Source: Devosia aurantiaca (lineage in GTDB: Bacteria > Pseudomonadota > Alphaproteobacteria > Rhizobiales > Devosiaceae). From it: 64,000 nt of DNA. The stretch's first letter is position 1, and each line of letters begins with the position of its first letter. The notes beneath the pieces are model-generated. The model was not told the DNA's origin, made no database searches, and saw nothing but the letters and a program-made list of their open reading frames with translations. Positions 1 to 10,288 of the stretch are shown here, in pieces. Both the position numbers and the translations under genes were made by a program. The stretch is taken from NCBI RefSeq assembly GCF_011058215.1, contig NZ_JAALFG010000004.1:124001-188000 (forward strand), written 5' to 3'.

Positions 1-877
1 CGCTCGGCCTCGGTGAGCTCCAGCAGCGGCGGGCGGACTCGGGTCCAGCCGGAATGATTGCGGCGCTTGGCCAGCATGGCCTTGATGGTCGGCAGCTGCA
101 CATAGGCATTGGAAAGATCGCGCCAGGCATTGATGCGCGCCTGGGCAGCCTCGACTTTTTCGCTCTGCGCCGGATCAAACCAGTTGTCGAAGACGACACG
201 CAGGTGCTTGCCGATGAGATTGGAGCTCGAAGTGATACAGCCTGCGCCACCCGAGCGTAGCAAGGGCAGCATGAAGGGATCGGCACCGGCCAGCACCGAG
301 AAATTCTCGAAAGCCTTGGCGAAGGCTTCCATGCTTTCGATCTTGCCCGAGGAATCCTTGACGCCGACGATGACGCCGGGGAATGCCTCGCGCAGCCTCG
401 CGGTCAGCTCGATGGAGATGCCGATCTGCGCGATGGGCGGAATGTGGTAGAGCACGATGCGCAGGGCGTTGCTTTTCACGCCTTCGATCAGCTCGCATAG
501 AAGCGGAAGAGGCCCTCGTCGCTGACACCCTTATAGTAGAACGGGGGCAGCACCACGCAGGCTTTGACCCCTGCCTCGACCGCATGCTTCACCAGCGTAA
601 CGCTGTCGGGGACGTTGGTCTGCGAGGTGCCCGGCAGCAGCCGCTGCGGATCGACCCCGGCGGCGATGACGTTTTCGAGGAGCTCCTGGCGCTGGCGCAG
701 CGAAAAGGAATTGGCTTCCCCGGTTGTGCCGAGCAAAGCAACGCCGTCGCAGCCCTCCTCGATCAGCGCCTTGCAATGGACGGCGAAGGCTGCGTGATCG
801 GGCGAGCCGTCCCCGAGCACGGGCGTGGCGGAAGCGCAAAAGACGCCGGAAACCGGCAATTGGCGGGCGGGATTCAT
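1..877 (-). CDS. DapA/NanA-family aldolase (frameshifted, 3' end outside window)
   Basis: Class I aldolase of the dihydrodipicolinate synthase/N-acetylneuraminate lyase family. Such enzymes cleave or form pyruvate adducts through a lysine Schiff base. The N-terminal GTTGEANSFS motif, a LYH tyrosine and the GVKDSSG lysine region are all visible. The ATG at 877 overlaps the stop of the upstream pdxA-like gene (TGATG) and has a GGGGAAG ribosome site. The frame breaks near 491: adding one C on the coding strand joins FRFYAS to LIEGVKSNAL and restores the rest of the family. The gene runs off the window at position 1. With the PdxA-like and DUF1537 neighbours it probably cleaves a 2-keto sugar acid. 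The substrate is not readable, and sialate lyase activity cannot be excluded. Confidence 0.85.
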
Positions 878-1824
878 CACTTCTTCCCCGAAACGAGCCG
901 CCGCGCATAGGCGATGGCCGACTTCATATTGGTGTGGTTGGCCTTGCCCGTGCCGGCAATGTCGAAGGCGGTGCCGTGATCGACCGAGGTGCGGTCGATG
1001 GGCAGGCCCAGCGAAACGTTGACGGCGGTGTCGAAGGCGACGAGCTTGATCGGGATGTGGCCCTGGTCGTGATACTGGGCGACCACCAGGTCGAAGGCGC
1101 CGTTATAGGCGCGATGGTAGACCGTATCGGCCGAGATCGGGCCGGTGACATTGATGCCTTCCGCCTTAGCCATGGCGACGGCAGGGGCGATCTGTTCGTC
1201 ATCCTCGGTGCCGAACAGACCGTTTTCGCCGCAATGGGGGTTGATGCCCGCCACCGCGATGCGCGGATTGTCGTAGCCGATGCGCTTGAGATGCTCGTTG
1301 CCGGTGCGAATGGTGGCAAGGATGCGCTCAGGCGTCGCGCGATCAATGGCGTTTTTAAGCGATACGTGGGTCGAGACGTGGATGACCTTGAGGCGATCCG
1401 AGCCGAGAAGCATCCAGGCCGTCTTCTGGCCCGTGAGATGCGCCAGCATGCCGGTGTGGCCATCGTAATGGTGGCCGGCAAGGTTGAGTGCTTCCTTGTT
1501 GATCGGCGCGGTAACGATGCATCCGATTTCGCCGGCTTCGGAATCGCGCACGGCCTTTTCGATGAAGCGGAATGCGGCATCGCCGCCGCGGGGGTCGAGC
1601 TTGCCCCAGGGCAGGGGACCACCTTCGATCGGCAGATCGACGACAACACCTTCGAGGTCGAGATCGACGCCAAGTGCCGCGCGCGCCTTTTCCAGCGTCT
1701 CGCGATTGCCGTAGATGCGGGTGCGGCCGCGCTCGTCAGCGCCCATTTCCGCCACGGCCTTGACCGAGATTTCAGGCCCGACACCAGCCGGGTCGCCCAT
1801 GGTAATGCCGATGATATCGCTCAC
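877..1824 (-). CDS. pdxA2: PdxA-family 4-phospho-sugar-acid dehydrogenase (PdxA2-like)
   Basis: NAD-dependent oxidative decarboxylase of the 4-hydroxythreonine-4-phosphate dehydrogenase family, 315 residues, complete. The start motif [14 protein letters not shown], the [11 protein letters not shown] segment and the metal-ligand histidines in GHTGML and QYHDQGHIP are present. GTG at 1824 is chosen because GGAGAAAG lies just upstream and the codon overlaps the sialidase stop (GTGA). An ATG at 1845 lacks such a site. Known PdxA2 proteins paired with DUF1537 kinases oxidise D-threonate- or D-erythronate-4-phosphate to dihydroxyacetone phosphate. A DUF1537 kinase lies at 8323, so this role is favoured over vitamin B6 synthesis. 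Confidence 0.88.
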   Translation of the reverse strand: MSDIIGITMGDPAGVGPEISVKAVAEMGADERGRTRIYGNRETLEKARAALGVDLDLEGVVVDLPIEGGPLPWGKLDPRGGDAAFRFIEKAVRDSEAGEIGCIVTAPINKEALNLAGHHYDGHTGMLAHLTGQKTAWMLLGSDRLKVIHVSTHVSLKNAIDRATPERILATIRTGNEHLKRIGYDNPRIAVAGINPHCGENGLFGTEDDEQIAPAVAMAKAEGINVTGPISADTVYHRAYNGAFDLVVAQYHDQGHIPIKLVAFDTAVNVSLGLPIDRTSVDHGTAFDIAGTGKANHTNMKSAIAYARRLVSGKK

Positions 1825-2992
1825 GAACTTTCTCCGTCGATCCATCCCGCGGGGAGACGGACATATTTGATGGCACGCCGGAAATAGGTATAGGCGACGT
1901 GTAGCGCGCCATCCTTGCCTTCCAGCAGATAGGGGTAGGACAGCTCCTTGTTCCGTCCGTCGACGGAATTGTTGGAGAGGCAGGTGCCCGGGCTGTCATC
2001 GACGATGCGGCGAATGGGCCAGGTCAGCCCGCCGTCGGTCGAAATGCAAAGCGTCAGCGGCGCGCGGGGCACGCCCCAGATCGGCTCACACCCCCGGAAG
2101 CGTCGGGCCGATCGTCGCCTTCTTCGATTTCGTCATAGAGCGAGACGCGACGGTCGCTCGATGTCGCTGCCGAAACGGGATTGCAGACCATGGCGAGGCG
2201 CCCGTCTGCGAGACGAATGACGTTGATCGAGGAATTGTTGTTGGGCACGTCGGTCATGGCCGGAGCCGACCAGGTGTGGCCGCCATCGAGGCTTTCCGAG
2301 CGCGCGACAAAATCGGACTGGCGGCGGCGGTAGAAGGCGACCATGTGGTCGCCGTCGAGTGGCACGATCGTCATATGCACCGAGCCGATCGAGCCCGGCA
2401 CTTCAGTCAAGCTCCAGGTCTCGCCTTCGTCGGTGCTGACCGCGACGGCGGCCGTGTCGTGGCTGCCATTCCAACGTTGGCCGGGGCGGGAGATGCAGCG
2501 AAACACCGGCATCATCCAGGCACCGTCCTTGCGGCGCACGAAGCGGCCGCGAATGAAACTGCCAAGCGGCAGCCCGATATCGCGCGGAGCCTCGCCTGTG
2601 AGCGCATGGTTATCGACAGTGATGACGCGCGCCCGCAACAGGCACTCGTCCTGGTTGCCAGAGGGCTGGGCGGTGTGAAACAGCTGCAAGACACCATCGC
2701 CATTGCGCCATAGCACCGGGTTCTGCTCCGAGCGATCAGGATCATGGCTCAGGCGCATGTCGGCGCTCCAGCGCTCCGCCCCAGGTGCCAGGGTCGACGC
2801 ATAGATGGAGATGTCGGACTTGCCCTCGAGCGTGCCGCCAAACCACAGGCAGGCGATCGAACCATCATCGAGTTGTTCGAGAAAGGCGGCATGATTCTGC
2901 ACCATGGGCGAGGGCAGGAAGGCCTCGATCCGCCCGTCCGGTGCAGTGGCAAGCTGGCCATTCATGCGGGCCGCAATGTCCTCCGGCGTCAT
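1821..2992 (-). CDS. Sialidase/BNR-repeat family protein (frameshifted)
   Basis: About 390 residues after repair, resembling the exo-sialidase-like beta-propeller family. Asp-box-like segments such as [20 protein letters not shown] and STDGGLTWP are visible. There is no signal peptide, so the protein looks cytosolic. ATG at 2992 is preferred, with AGGGAGAGG directly upstream; an in-frame ATG at 3019 has no site. The frame breaks in a run of five C (plus strand 2091-2095). A sixth base joins PDASGG to [12 protein letters not shown] and brings in the C-terminal part, which ends overlapping the next gene. First gene of the minus-strand operon sialidase-pdxA2-aldolase. True sialidase activity is unproven; it may act on another glycoside or acid sugar. 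Confidence 0.75.
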
Positions 2993-3029
2993 GTCCTCTC
3001 CCTTCAATTCGTGCCCCAAAATTCACAGC

Positions 3030-3043
3030 ACAACACATGTTGT
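3030..3043. promoter_or_regulatory. Candidate operator of the acid-sugar locus (inverted repeat)
   Basis: ACAACA-CA-TGTTGT lies 38 bases upstream of the sialidase start in the divergent 2993-3286 spacer. It is a plausible binding site for the FCD-type GntR regulator at 9358, but the link is inferred from position only. Confidence 0.3.
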
Positions 3044-3096
3044 CAAGTTCGAGTTCGGCAATCAGGGGCTCAGACGAAAGTGTGATGCTCTATAAA

Positions 3097-3106
3097 ATGT
3101 CGACAT
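3097..3106. promoter_or_regulatory. Palindrome in divergent promoter region
   Basis: A perfect ten-base palindrome, ATGTCGACAT, sits in the AT-rich middle of the spacer between the minus-strand sialidase operon and the plus-strand importer operon. It could be a second regulator site. No independent support was found. Confidence 0.25.
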
Positions 3107-3286
3107 TACAATATGATAGCGTATGGTCCGGGCTGCACAAATCCGTTTCAAAACTTTTAATTTGACAACTGTCGGGCGTCTGCGATTAGTTTGGCATCAG
3201 GAAGGGCAAGTCCGTTCCGGAGGAATTTGCATGAGCGCAACCGCAGCGCCGCTCATGGCATCGTTAAGCTGCGACGGGAGGTTATA

Positions 3287-4793
3287 GTGTTGCTCAAGCC
3301 GATCCTTGTCGGCGCCCTTTTGGCGTCGACCGCTGTTGCCCCTGCCTTTGCGCAGGCGGCAGATACCGACATCACCGTGGTGCTGAGCGAAGAGCTCGAC
3401 CTGGTTGAGCCCTGCATGGCCACGCGCTCCAATATCGGTCGCGTCATCCTGCAGAATATCAGCGAAACCTTGACCGAGCTCGACGTGCGCGGTGATGAGG
3501 GCCTCAAGCCACGCCTTGCGACATCGTGGGAAGACAAGGGTGACGGCACCTGGCAGTTCAAGCTGCGCGACGGTGTCAAGTTCTCGGACGGCAGCGATTT
3601 CGATGCCGAAGACGTCAAGCATTCCTTTGATCGCGTCTTTTCCGACCAGATCACCTGCGAAAGCCAGCGCTACTTCGCCGATACGACCCTGACCTTCACC
3701 GTGGTCGATGACCTGACCCTCGACGTCAAGGCCGAGCCGGCCCAGCCCGTTCTGCCGCTGCTGATGAGCCTTGTGACCATCGTTCCGTCCGAAACCCCGA
3801 TGGAATTCGTGCGCGATCCGATCGGCACCGGTCCCTATGTCATGTCCGAATGGACCGCCGGCCAGCAGATCGTGCTCGATCGCCGCGACGATTATTGGGG
3901 CGAGCAGCCCGAAGTGACCAAGGCTACCTATGTCTTCCGCTCCGAGCCCGCCGTTCGCGCCGGCATGGTCGCCGCCGGCGAAGCCGACATCGCGCCGCAG
4001 ATCACGGCCGAAGTCGCCGACAATACCGCAACCGACTTCAGCTATCTCAACTCGGAAACCGTCTATCTGCGTATCGACAGCCAGGACGAGCCGACCACCG
4101 ACCTCCGCGTGCGCCAGGCATTGAACGCCGCCATCGACCGCGAAGCCTTTATCGGCACGGTCCTGCCCGAAGGCACCGAACTGGCCGTGGCCATGGTCCC
4201 GCCGACCACGCTGGGCTGGAACCCGGACCTTTCGCCGCCGGCCTATGATCCGGAACTCGCCAAGCAACTGCTGGCGGATGCCGCTGCCGATGGCGTCGAC
4301 ACCAGCCTCCCCATCGAGATCATCGCCCGTACCGAGAACTTCCCCAATGTGACGGAAGTGGCCGAAGCGCTGACCCAGATGCTGGTCGATGTCGGCTTCA
4401 ATGCAACCCTGCGCATGGTGGAAGTGGCCGAGCACGAGCAGTATTACTCCAAGCCCTTCCCCGAAAGCGAAGGCACGCGCCTGGTTCTCGCCCAGCGACA
4501 ACAGCCGCGGCGACCCGGTGTTCTCGATGTTCTTCAAGTATGACAGCCAGGGCACCCAGTCGGGCGTCAACGACCCTAAGGTCGACGACCTGATCGCCCG
4601 CGCTTCGGCTGCCACTGGCGAAGAACGTGCAGGCCTCTGGTCCGAGCTCTTCAAGTACGTCCACGATGACATTGCCGCCGACGTTCTGCTCTTCCACATG
4701 GTTGGCCTCAGCCGTGTCAGCGAACGTCTCGACTTCACGCCGACCATCGCCACCAATCAGCAGCTGCAGCTGAGCGAAATCGGCTTCAAGTAA
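3287..4793 (+). CDS. Peptide-type ABC importer substrate-binding protein, SBP family 5 (frameshifted)
   Basis: Periplasmic binding protein of the Opp/Dpp type, about 501 residues after repair. GTG at 3287 follows GGGAGG by five bases and opens a signal peptide ending near AFAQA. The body shows family-5 features such as LATSWEDKGDGTWQFKLRDGVKFSDGS and GTGPYVMSEW (quoted in part). The frame breaks at a CCC run (4491-4493). Removing one C joins RLVLA to SDNSRGDPVFSMFFKY, the usual C-terminal motif. Followed by a stem-loop and two permeases. Family 5 proteins bind peptides, nickel or oligosaccharides. The neighbouring sugar-acid enzymes suggest a glycoside or sugar-acid conjugate. Confidence 0.85.
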
Positions 4794-4817
4794 GGCCTGT
4801 TCCCTCGGGTCGAATGC

Positions 4818-4843
4818 GAGGTGCCGGATCATCTCCGGCACCT
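4818..4843 (+). promoter_or_regulatory. Intra-operon stem-loop after binding-protein gene
   Basis: Arms GAGGTGCCGG and CCGGCACCTC flank a short loop between the binding-protein stop and the first permease. There is no U tract, so it is more likely an mRNA-stability element or attenuator that keeps binding-protein transcript in excess than a full terminator. Confidence 0.6.
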
Positions 4844-4875
4844 CCGCCAATTTATAAGCAGATCGGGTGACCGCC

Positions 4876-5789
4876 ATGACCAAGATGATCGGACAGCGCG
4901 CCATCGCCAGCCTTCTATCCCTCTTGGGACTGATGATCCTGGTGTTTTTCTTTCGCGCCTGACGGGTGACCCTGCTGTTCTGTTCTTGCCGATTGATGCC
5001 ACCGAGCAGATGAAGACCGATTTCCGCGCGCTGCATGGCCTCGACCTGCCTTTGCTGGAGCAATTCGGCCGCTATGTCTGGGACCTGTTGCATCTCGATT
5101 TCGGCGAAAGCCTGCGCAAGGCGCGGCCCGCCATCGACATCGTGCTCGAAGCCTATGCCTGGACCCTGCCGCTGGCCTTGATCACCATGGGCCTCGTCGT
5201 GGTGAGCGCCATCGTCCTGGGTTCGCTAGCCGCCTTCCGCGTCGGCGGGTTCTTCGATCGGCTGGTGTCGATCGTGTCGCTGGTCGGCGCCTCCGCACCG
5301 GACTTCTGGATTGCCATCGTTGCCATCGTCGTCTTTGCGCTCGGCCTGGGCTGGGTGCCCACCTCTGGCGTCGGAACGCCGCTACACTGGGTGCTGCCGA
5401 TCGCCGTGCTCTTTATTCGTCCCTTCGGCCTCGTCGTGCAGGTGGTGCGCGGCTCGATGCTGACGGCGCTGGGCTCGCTCTACGTCAAGACCGCCCGCGC
5501 CAAAGGCGTCAAGAACATGCCGCTGGTCTTCGTCCACACCCTGCGCAACGGCATGCTGCCGGTCATTACCGTCATCGGCGACCAGGCCGCGGCGCTCCTC
5601 AACGGCGCCGTCATCGTCGAAACCATTTTCGGTTTCCCCGGCATCGGCAAGCTGATGATCGACTCGATCCTGCAGCGCGACTTCAACGTGGTGCTGGCCG
5701 CCATCATGGTCACGGCGCTCGCCATCTTCATCATGAACATCCTGATCGACATCGCCTATGGCCTGCTCGATCCGCGGATTCGACACTAG
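4876..5789 (+). CDS. Peptide-type ABC importer permease, DppB-like (frameshifted)
   Basis: Inner-membrane subunit of the BPD_transp_1 family, about 304 residues after repair. ATG at 4876 gives the typical N-terminus MTKMIGQRAIASLLSLLG. The frame breaks in a run of five T (4945-4949), and one more T yields MILVFFLSRLTGDPAVLF, the expected family sequence. The cytoplasmic coupling region is seen around YVKTARAKGVKNMP, followed by the hydrophobic C-terminus and the LLDPRIRH end. Second gene of the importer operon, followed after a short spacer by the DppC-like partner. Confidence 0.87.
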
Positions 5790-5800
5790 GAGGCATGAAG

Positions 5801-6724
5801 ATGGCTGATCTTACGCTCGCCAAGCCTGCCAAAGAACTCAATGGGCGCGGGCCTTCGATCCTCTCCATGCTGTGGCGGGACAAGCTGGCCTTTATCTCCG
5901 CCGTGGTGCTGATCCTGATCGTCCTGTTCGCGATTTTCGGGCCGATGTTCTTGGGCGACCTCGCCACCAAGCAGAACCTGCGCGGCCGCAACTTTGCGCC
6001 TTTTTCGATGGAGCGCGGCTGGGCCCTGTTCCTCGGTGGTGACTCGCTGGGCCGTTCGATGCTCGCGCGTCTCGTCGTCGGTGCCCATTCGACCATCCTG
6101 ATCGCCGCCGGCACTGTCCTTGCCGCGGCCATCGTCGGCGCCGTGCTGGGGTTGATTGCCGGCTATTCCGGCAAGACCACCTCGCAGGTCATCATGCGTC
6201 TCGCCGACGTCATCATGAGCTTTCCCTCGCTCCTGATCGCCGTGGTCGTGCTTTATGTGCTGGGCGCCTCGATCCCCAACATGATCCTTGTTCTGGCCAT
6301 CACCCGCATCCCGATCTACCTGCGCACCACACGTGCCGAAGTGCTCGAAGTGCGCGAGCGCATGTTCGTCCAGGCTGCGGTGGTGATGGGTGCCGGCCAT
6401 GCCCGCATCATCCTGCGCCATATCCTGCCGGTGGTGATCCCGACCCTCGTCACCATTGCAACGCTCGATTTTGCTTTCGTCATGCTGGCGGAATCGTCGC
6501 TGAGCTTCCTCGGCATCGGCGTGCAGCCGCCCGACATCACCTGGGGCCTGATGGTCGCGCAGGGCCGTCCCTATCTCAACACCGCCTGGTGGCTGGCCTT
6601 CTGGCCGGGGCTGATGATCGTCATCACCGCGCTTTCGCTCAATCTTCTGTCGAACTGGCTGCGCATTGCGCTCGACCCGGCCCAGCGCTGGCGCCTCGAA
6701 GCAAGGAAGACCAAAAATGTCTGA
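5801..6724 (+). CDS. Peptide-type ABC importer permease, DppC-like
   Basis: Second inner-membrane permease of the importer, 307 residues, with the OppC-type N-terminal extension and FLGGDSLGRSMLARLVVGAHST segment (quoted in part). ATG at 5801 lies seven bases after AGGAGG. The in-frame ATG at 5795 is too close to that site. A coupling segment is visible near FVQAAVVMGAGHARI, and the C-terminus carries LSFLGIGVQPP. The stop overlaps the start of the ATPase gene at 6717, so translation is probably coupled. Confidence 0.9.
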   Translation: MADLTLAKPAKELNGRGPSILSMLWRDKLAFISAVVLILIVLFAIFGPMFLGDLATKQNLRGRNFAPFSMERGWALFLGGDSLGRSMLARLVVGAHSTILIAAGTVLAAAIVGAVLGLIAGYSGKTTSQVIMRLADVIMSFPSLLIAVVVLYVLGASIPNMILVLAITRIPIYLRTTRAEVLEVRERMFVQAAVVMGAGHARIILRHILPVVIPTLVTIATLDFAFVMLAESSLSFLGIGVQPPDITWGLMVAQGRPYLNTAWWLAFWPGLMIVITALSLNLLSNWLRIALDPAQRWRLEARKTKNV

Positions 6725-8330
6725 AGCCCTGCTAACCGTCAAAAATCTGTCGGTCGACTTCCACACCGCTCGCGGCACTGTTCATGCCGTGAAAAATGTG
6801 AGCTGGTCGGTGGCGCGCGGCGAAACCCTGGCGATCTTGGGCGAAAGCGGCTCCGGCAAATCGGTCTCCGCCAATGCGGTGATGAACCTGCTCGACATTC
6901 CGCCCGCCGAGATCGTCTCGGGCGAGATTCTCTACGACGGCAAGGACCTGCTCAAGGTCGACTACGAAACCCACCGCGCGCTCAACGGCAAGAAGATCGC
7001 CATGATCTTCCAGGACCCGCTCGGCCACCTCAACCCGGTCTATACGGTGGGCTGGCAGATCGTCGAGATGATGACCGCCCATGGCCGCCCCGCCGACGCT
7101 GCCCGCCAGCGCGCACTCGAGCTCATCACCCGTGTCGGCCTGCCCGAACCCGAACAGGCCATGCGCAAATATCCGCACCAGTTTTCCGGCGGCCAGCGGC
7201 AGCGCCTGATGATTGCCATGGCGTTGATGCTCAAGCCTGATCTTCTGATTGCCGACGAGCCCACCACCGCGCTCGACGTGACGATACAGGCAGAAGTCTT
7301 GGCGCTGCTCAAGGAACTGCAGGCAGAAACCGGCATGGGCCTCGTGCTCATTACTCACGACCTCGGTGTCGTTGCCGAAATTGCCGACCGGGTCGTGGTG
7401 ATGAACAAGGGCGAGATTGTCGAAACCGGCACGGTGCGCGAGGTTTATCACGCTCCTAAACACCCCTATACCAGGAAGCTCATCGATGCCGCCCCGGGCA
7501 AGGGCGAGATCACGCTGCTCGACCCATCGGCGCCGTTGCTTCTCGATGCCCAGAAGCTCAACAAGACCTATGGCAGCTTCGCCGCGCTCAAGGATGTCAG
7601 CCTCACCATCGCTCGCGGCCAGAGCCTGGCCGTGGTGGGTGAAAGCGGCTCCGGCAAGTCGACGCTCGCCCGCACCCTGCTGCGGCTCGAACAGGCCGAT
7701 AGCGGGCAAGCTCTGTGGAAGGGTCGCGATCTCATCAGCATGGGTGCCAAGGAACTGCTAGGCGTCCGGCGCGAAATCCAGATGGTTTTCCAGGACCCGA
7801 CCCAGTCGCTCAATCCGCGCATGTCGGTCTATTCGCTGATTGCCGAGGGCTGGGACATCCATAAGCTTATGCCCGATCGGCGCGCGCGTCGCGCCCGCGT
7901 CATCGAGCTTCTGGAGCAGGTTGGCCTTTCCGCCGAACATGTCGATCGTTATCCGCACCAGTTCTCGGGTGGCCAGCGCCAGCGCATTGCCATCGCCCGG
8001 GCCCTTGCGCTCGAGCCGGAAATGATCATCTGCGACGAGGCGGTGTCGGCGCTCGACGTCTCCATCCAGGCGCAGGTGATCGCGCTGCTTGATGACCTGC
8101 GCCGGCGGCTCAATATTTCCTTCCTGTTCATCGCCCACGACCTCGGCGTGGTGCGCGACTTTGCCGATACGGTCATCGTCATGAAATCTGGCGAAATCGT
8201 CGAGCGTGGCCCCACGGCGCAGATCTTCGATGCGCCCCAGCATCCCTATACCCAGCGTCTGCTGGCGGCCAATCTCGACCCGGACCCCGATGTGCAGGCA
8301 CAGCGGCGGAACGCTCCGGTCCATGCCTGA
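6717..8330 (+). CDS. Fused dual ATPase of peptide-type ABC importer (DppD-DppF)
   Basis: One 537-residue chain carries both nucleotide-binding domains. Domain 1 has Walker [13 protein letters not shown], signature FSGGQRQRL and Walker [13 protein letters not shown]. Domain 2 has [21 protein letters not shown] and [12 protein letters not shown]. The oligopeptide-type C-terminal HPYT segment occurs after each domain. It energises the two permeases just upstream. The stop overlaps the next gene by eight bases, tying the kinase to the transporter operon. Confidence 0.93.
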   Translation: MSEALLTVKNLSVDFHTARGTVHAVKNVSWSVARGETLAILGESGSGKSVSANAVMNLLDIPPAEIVSGEILYDGKDLLKVDYETHRALNGKKIAMIFQDPLGHLNPVYTVGWQIVEMMTAHGRPADAARQRALELITRVGLPEPEQAMRKYPHQFSGGQRQRLMIAMALMLKPDLLIADEPTTALDVTIQAEVLALLKELQAETGMGLVLITHDLGVVAEIADRVVVMNKGEIVETGTVREVYHAPKHPYTRKLIDAAPGKGEITLLDPSAPLLLDAQKLNKTYGSFAALKDVSLTIARGQSLAVVGESGSGKSTLARTLLRLEQADSGQALWKGRDLISMGAKELLGVRREIQMVFQDPTQSLNPRMSVYSLIAEGWDIHKLMPDRRARRARVIELLEQVGLSAEHVDRYPHQFSGGQRQRIAIARALALEPEMIICDEAVSALDVSIQAQVIALLDDLRRRLNISFLFIAHDLGVVRDFADTVIVMKSGEIVERGPTAQIFDAPQHPYTQRLLAANLDPDPDVQAQRRNAPVHA

Positions 8331-9368
8331 ACGCGCGATCATCGCCGATGATCTGACCGGGGCGCTGGACGCTGCTGCACCATTTGCCATGCGCGGCATT
8401 TCCACCGCCGTGGCGCTCGACGTCGAAGCCTTGCCCGAGGCCCTGGCGACGGGTGCGCAAATCGTCGGAGTCTCGACCGACAGCCGCGAGATCGCTCCCG
8501 ACGCCGCGCGTCAGGCTGTTGCGAAGGCGCTAAGCCTGCTACCGGCCGGCACCTCTTTGTTCAAGAAGGTGGACTCGCGGCTCAAGGGCAATCTCGAAGC
8601 CGAGCTCGAGGCCCTGCCACATCGGCAAAGCCTCGTCGTACCGGCCATTCCGGCCTTTGGCCGCTGGATGCGAGAGGGCAGGCTCGGAGGTTTTGGGGTG
8701 TCTGAGCCAATCGATATTGCGGGACGGCTCGGGAAACATGGCGAAAGGGCCACCATCCCCGATATCGAAAGCCAAGCCGACATCGAACGCGTTCTCGGCG
8801 TCGATTTTGACCTGCCGATCGGCGCGCGCAGCTTGCCGAAGCCATGGCCCTGACCATGGCGCCCGTGGCAGCGCTGCCTAATCTGTCTCTGCCTAATGGC
8901 CCAGCCTATTGCGTGATCGGCTCGACCGATCCGATCACGCTAGCGCAACTCGAAACCCTGCGCGCCCGAGACCCCGATCTGGCCTATATTGCCGCGCCCA
9001 ATGGCCAGGCGCCCGACCAATTGCCGCCTCCCACGCGTCTTACCGTCCTCCACGCCGTGCCAGGGCAGATTACGGAAAGCCCGGCCGCAGTCGCAGAGGC
9101 TCTCGGCAAGTCGCTCGCGCGCCTGGCGCCAGGGCCGGGTTCGCTGCTGATCCTTTCGGGTGGTGCCACGGCGCAGGTCATCTTGCGCCAGCTGGGTATA
9201 AGCGTGCTCCACCTTCTTGGCGAAGCCGAACCGGGCCTGCCGCTCTCGCTTGGAGGCGGCTTGACTGTGATCACCAAATCGGGCGGTTTTGGCGATGGGG
9301 AAACCTTGGCCCGGGTGACCGCCTCCTACCGCAGCATCGGGAGCCCAGCGCAGCATCATGTCGGATAG
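8323..9368 (+). CDS. DUF1537-family four-carbon acid sugar kinase (frameshifted)
   Basis: About 348 residues after repair. The N-terminus RAIIADDLTGALDAAAPFA and the GVSTDSREI and KKVDSRLKGN motifs are diagnostic of the four-carbon acid sugar kinase family. The C-terminal nucleotide-binding half contains LILSGGATAQVIL and the GGGL...TKSGGFGD stretch. The frame breaks at 8835; one extra G converts GARSLPKP to GARSLAEAMALTMA and joins both halves. Characterised members phosphorylate D-threonate, L-threonate or D-erythronate. The pdxA2 gene at 877-1824 would then oxidise the product. Overlaps the ATPase upstream and the GntR gene downstream. Confidence 0.87.
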
Positions 9369-10056
9369 TCTCACGGGGCGGCGCAGCCTTTCCGAAACCG
9401 TTTTCGAACGCATCCAGCGCGCCATCAAATCCGGCGCCTATGCCGTGGATGAGCGACTACCGACCGAACACGCGCTCGCCGCGGAATTCCAGGTGTCGCG
9501 CCCCATCGTCCGCGACGCGCTGCAGCGCCTGCGGGACCAGGGCATGATCTATTCGCGCCGCGGCGCCGGCAGTTTCGTGCGCGAACAAGGCATTCGCGAG
9601 CCGCTCGGCTTCGGGCAGATGGAAAATCTCTCCGACCTGCAACATTGCTATGACTTCCGCCTCACCATCGAACCGGAAGCCGCTGCCATGGCCGCGCAAC
9701 GCCGCACTTCCGAAGCGCTCGACAAGATCCAGACCGCGTTAAACCTCTTGCGTGACGCGACCAACCGGCAGGCGCACCGCGCCGATGCCGATTTCATGTT
9801 TCACCTCTCGATCGCCCGCGCGTCTCTCAATCCTTATTTCAGCACCGCCATGCAGGCGCTCGAGGAACATATCGCGGTCGGCATGCGCCTTCACGGCTTG
9901 TCGCTGAAGAGCACGCAGGGCGGGCTGGCCCATGTCTTTGTCGAGCACACGGCAATCTACGAAGCCATCCGAGATCGGGAGCCTGAAAAGGCCTGCCATC
10001 TGATGCGCGAGCACCTCACCGGTTCCCGCAATCGCCTGTTTTCAGGAACGATGTAG
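9358..10056 (+). CDS. FadR/FCD-type GntR transcriptional regulator
   Basis: Complete 232-residue regulator. The N-terminal winged helix-turn-helix shows LPTEHALAAEFQVSRPIVRDAL and the wing RRGAGSFV (quoted in part). The C-terminal FCD domain carries the metal-ligand pattern with FRLTIEPEAA, the DFMFHLSIA helix and HTAIYEAI. It overlaps the end of the kinase gene and is the last gene of the operon. Such proteins usually repress neighbouring sugar-acid genes until a pathway acid binds. Candidate operators lie in the divergent spacer at 2993-3286. Confidence 0.9.
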   Translation: MSDSLTGRRSLSETVFERIQRAIKSGAYAVDERLPTEHALAAEFQVSRPIVRDALQRLRDQGMIYSRRGAGSFVREQGIREPLGFGQMENLSDLQHCYDFRLTIEPEAAAMAAQRRTSEALDKIQTALNLLRDATNRQAHRADADFMFHLSIARASLNPYFSTAMQALEEHIAVGMRLHGLSLKSTQGGLAHVFVEHTAIYEAIRDREPEKACHLMREHLTGSRNRLFSGTM

Positions 10057-10288
10057 TCCGCTTGGGGTCGAACACCCTGCGGAGAACGATATTTCCTCTT
10101 CTCCCGCCAAAAAAGGACGCCCTCCTTCGCTAATCACGACTGTTCAGCTAGAGTTACGAGAGGTGTTCGCGTTCAATCGCTCGTTAGGCTCCGGCAGAAG
10201 GAAACGCCTTATACAGCAGCGGTCTAAAATTTAAGTACGGCAGATCGACTGTTTCGTCAGGCTTCGCTGCTGGAAAGCTTCCTGCGTC
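10057..10288. other. Intergenic region upstream of Rrf2 gene
   Basis: A 232-base spacer, less GC-rich than its surroundings. It should contain the promoter of the Rrf2 gene. No clear terminator for the GntR gene or convincing palindrome was found. Confidence 0.4.

Noticed and set aside
3197-4756. A 519-codon minus-strand frame opposite the first binding protein
   Set aside because: It stays open across the frameshift in the plus-strand gene but has no recognisable domain or ribosome site. The plus strand carries signal peptide and family motifs.
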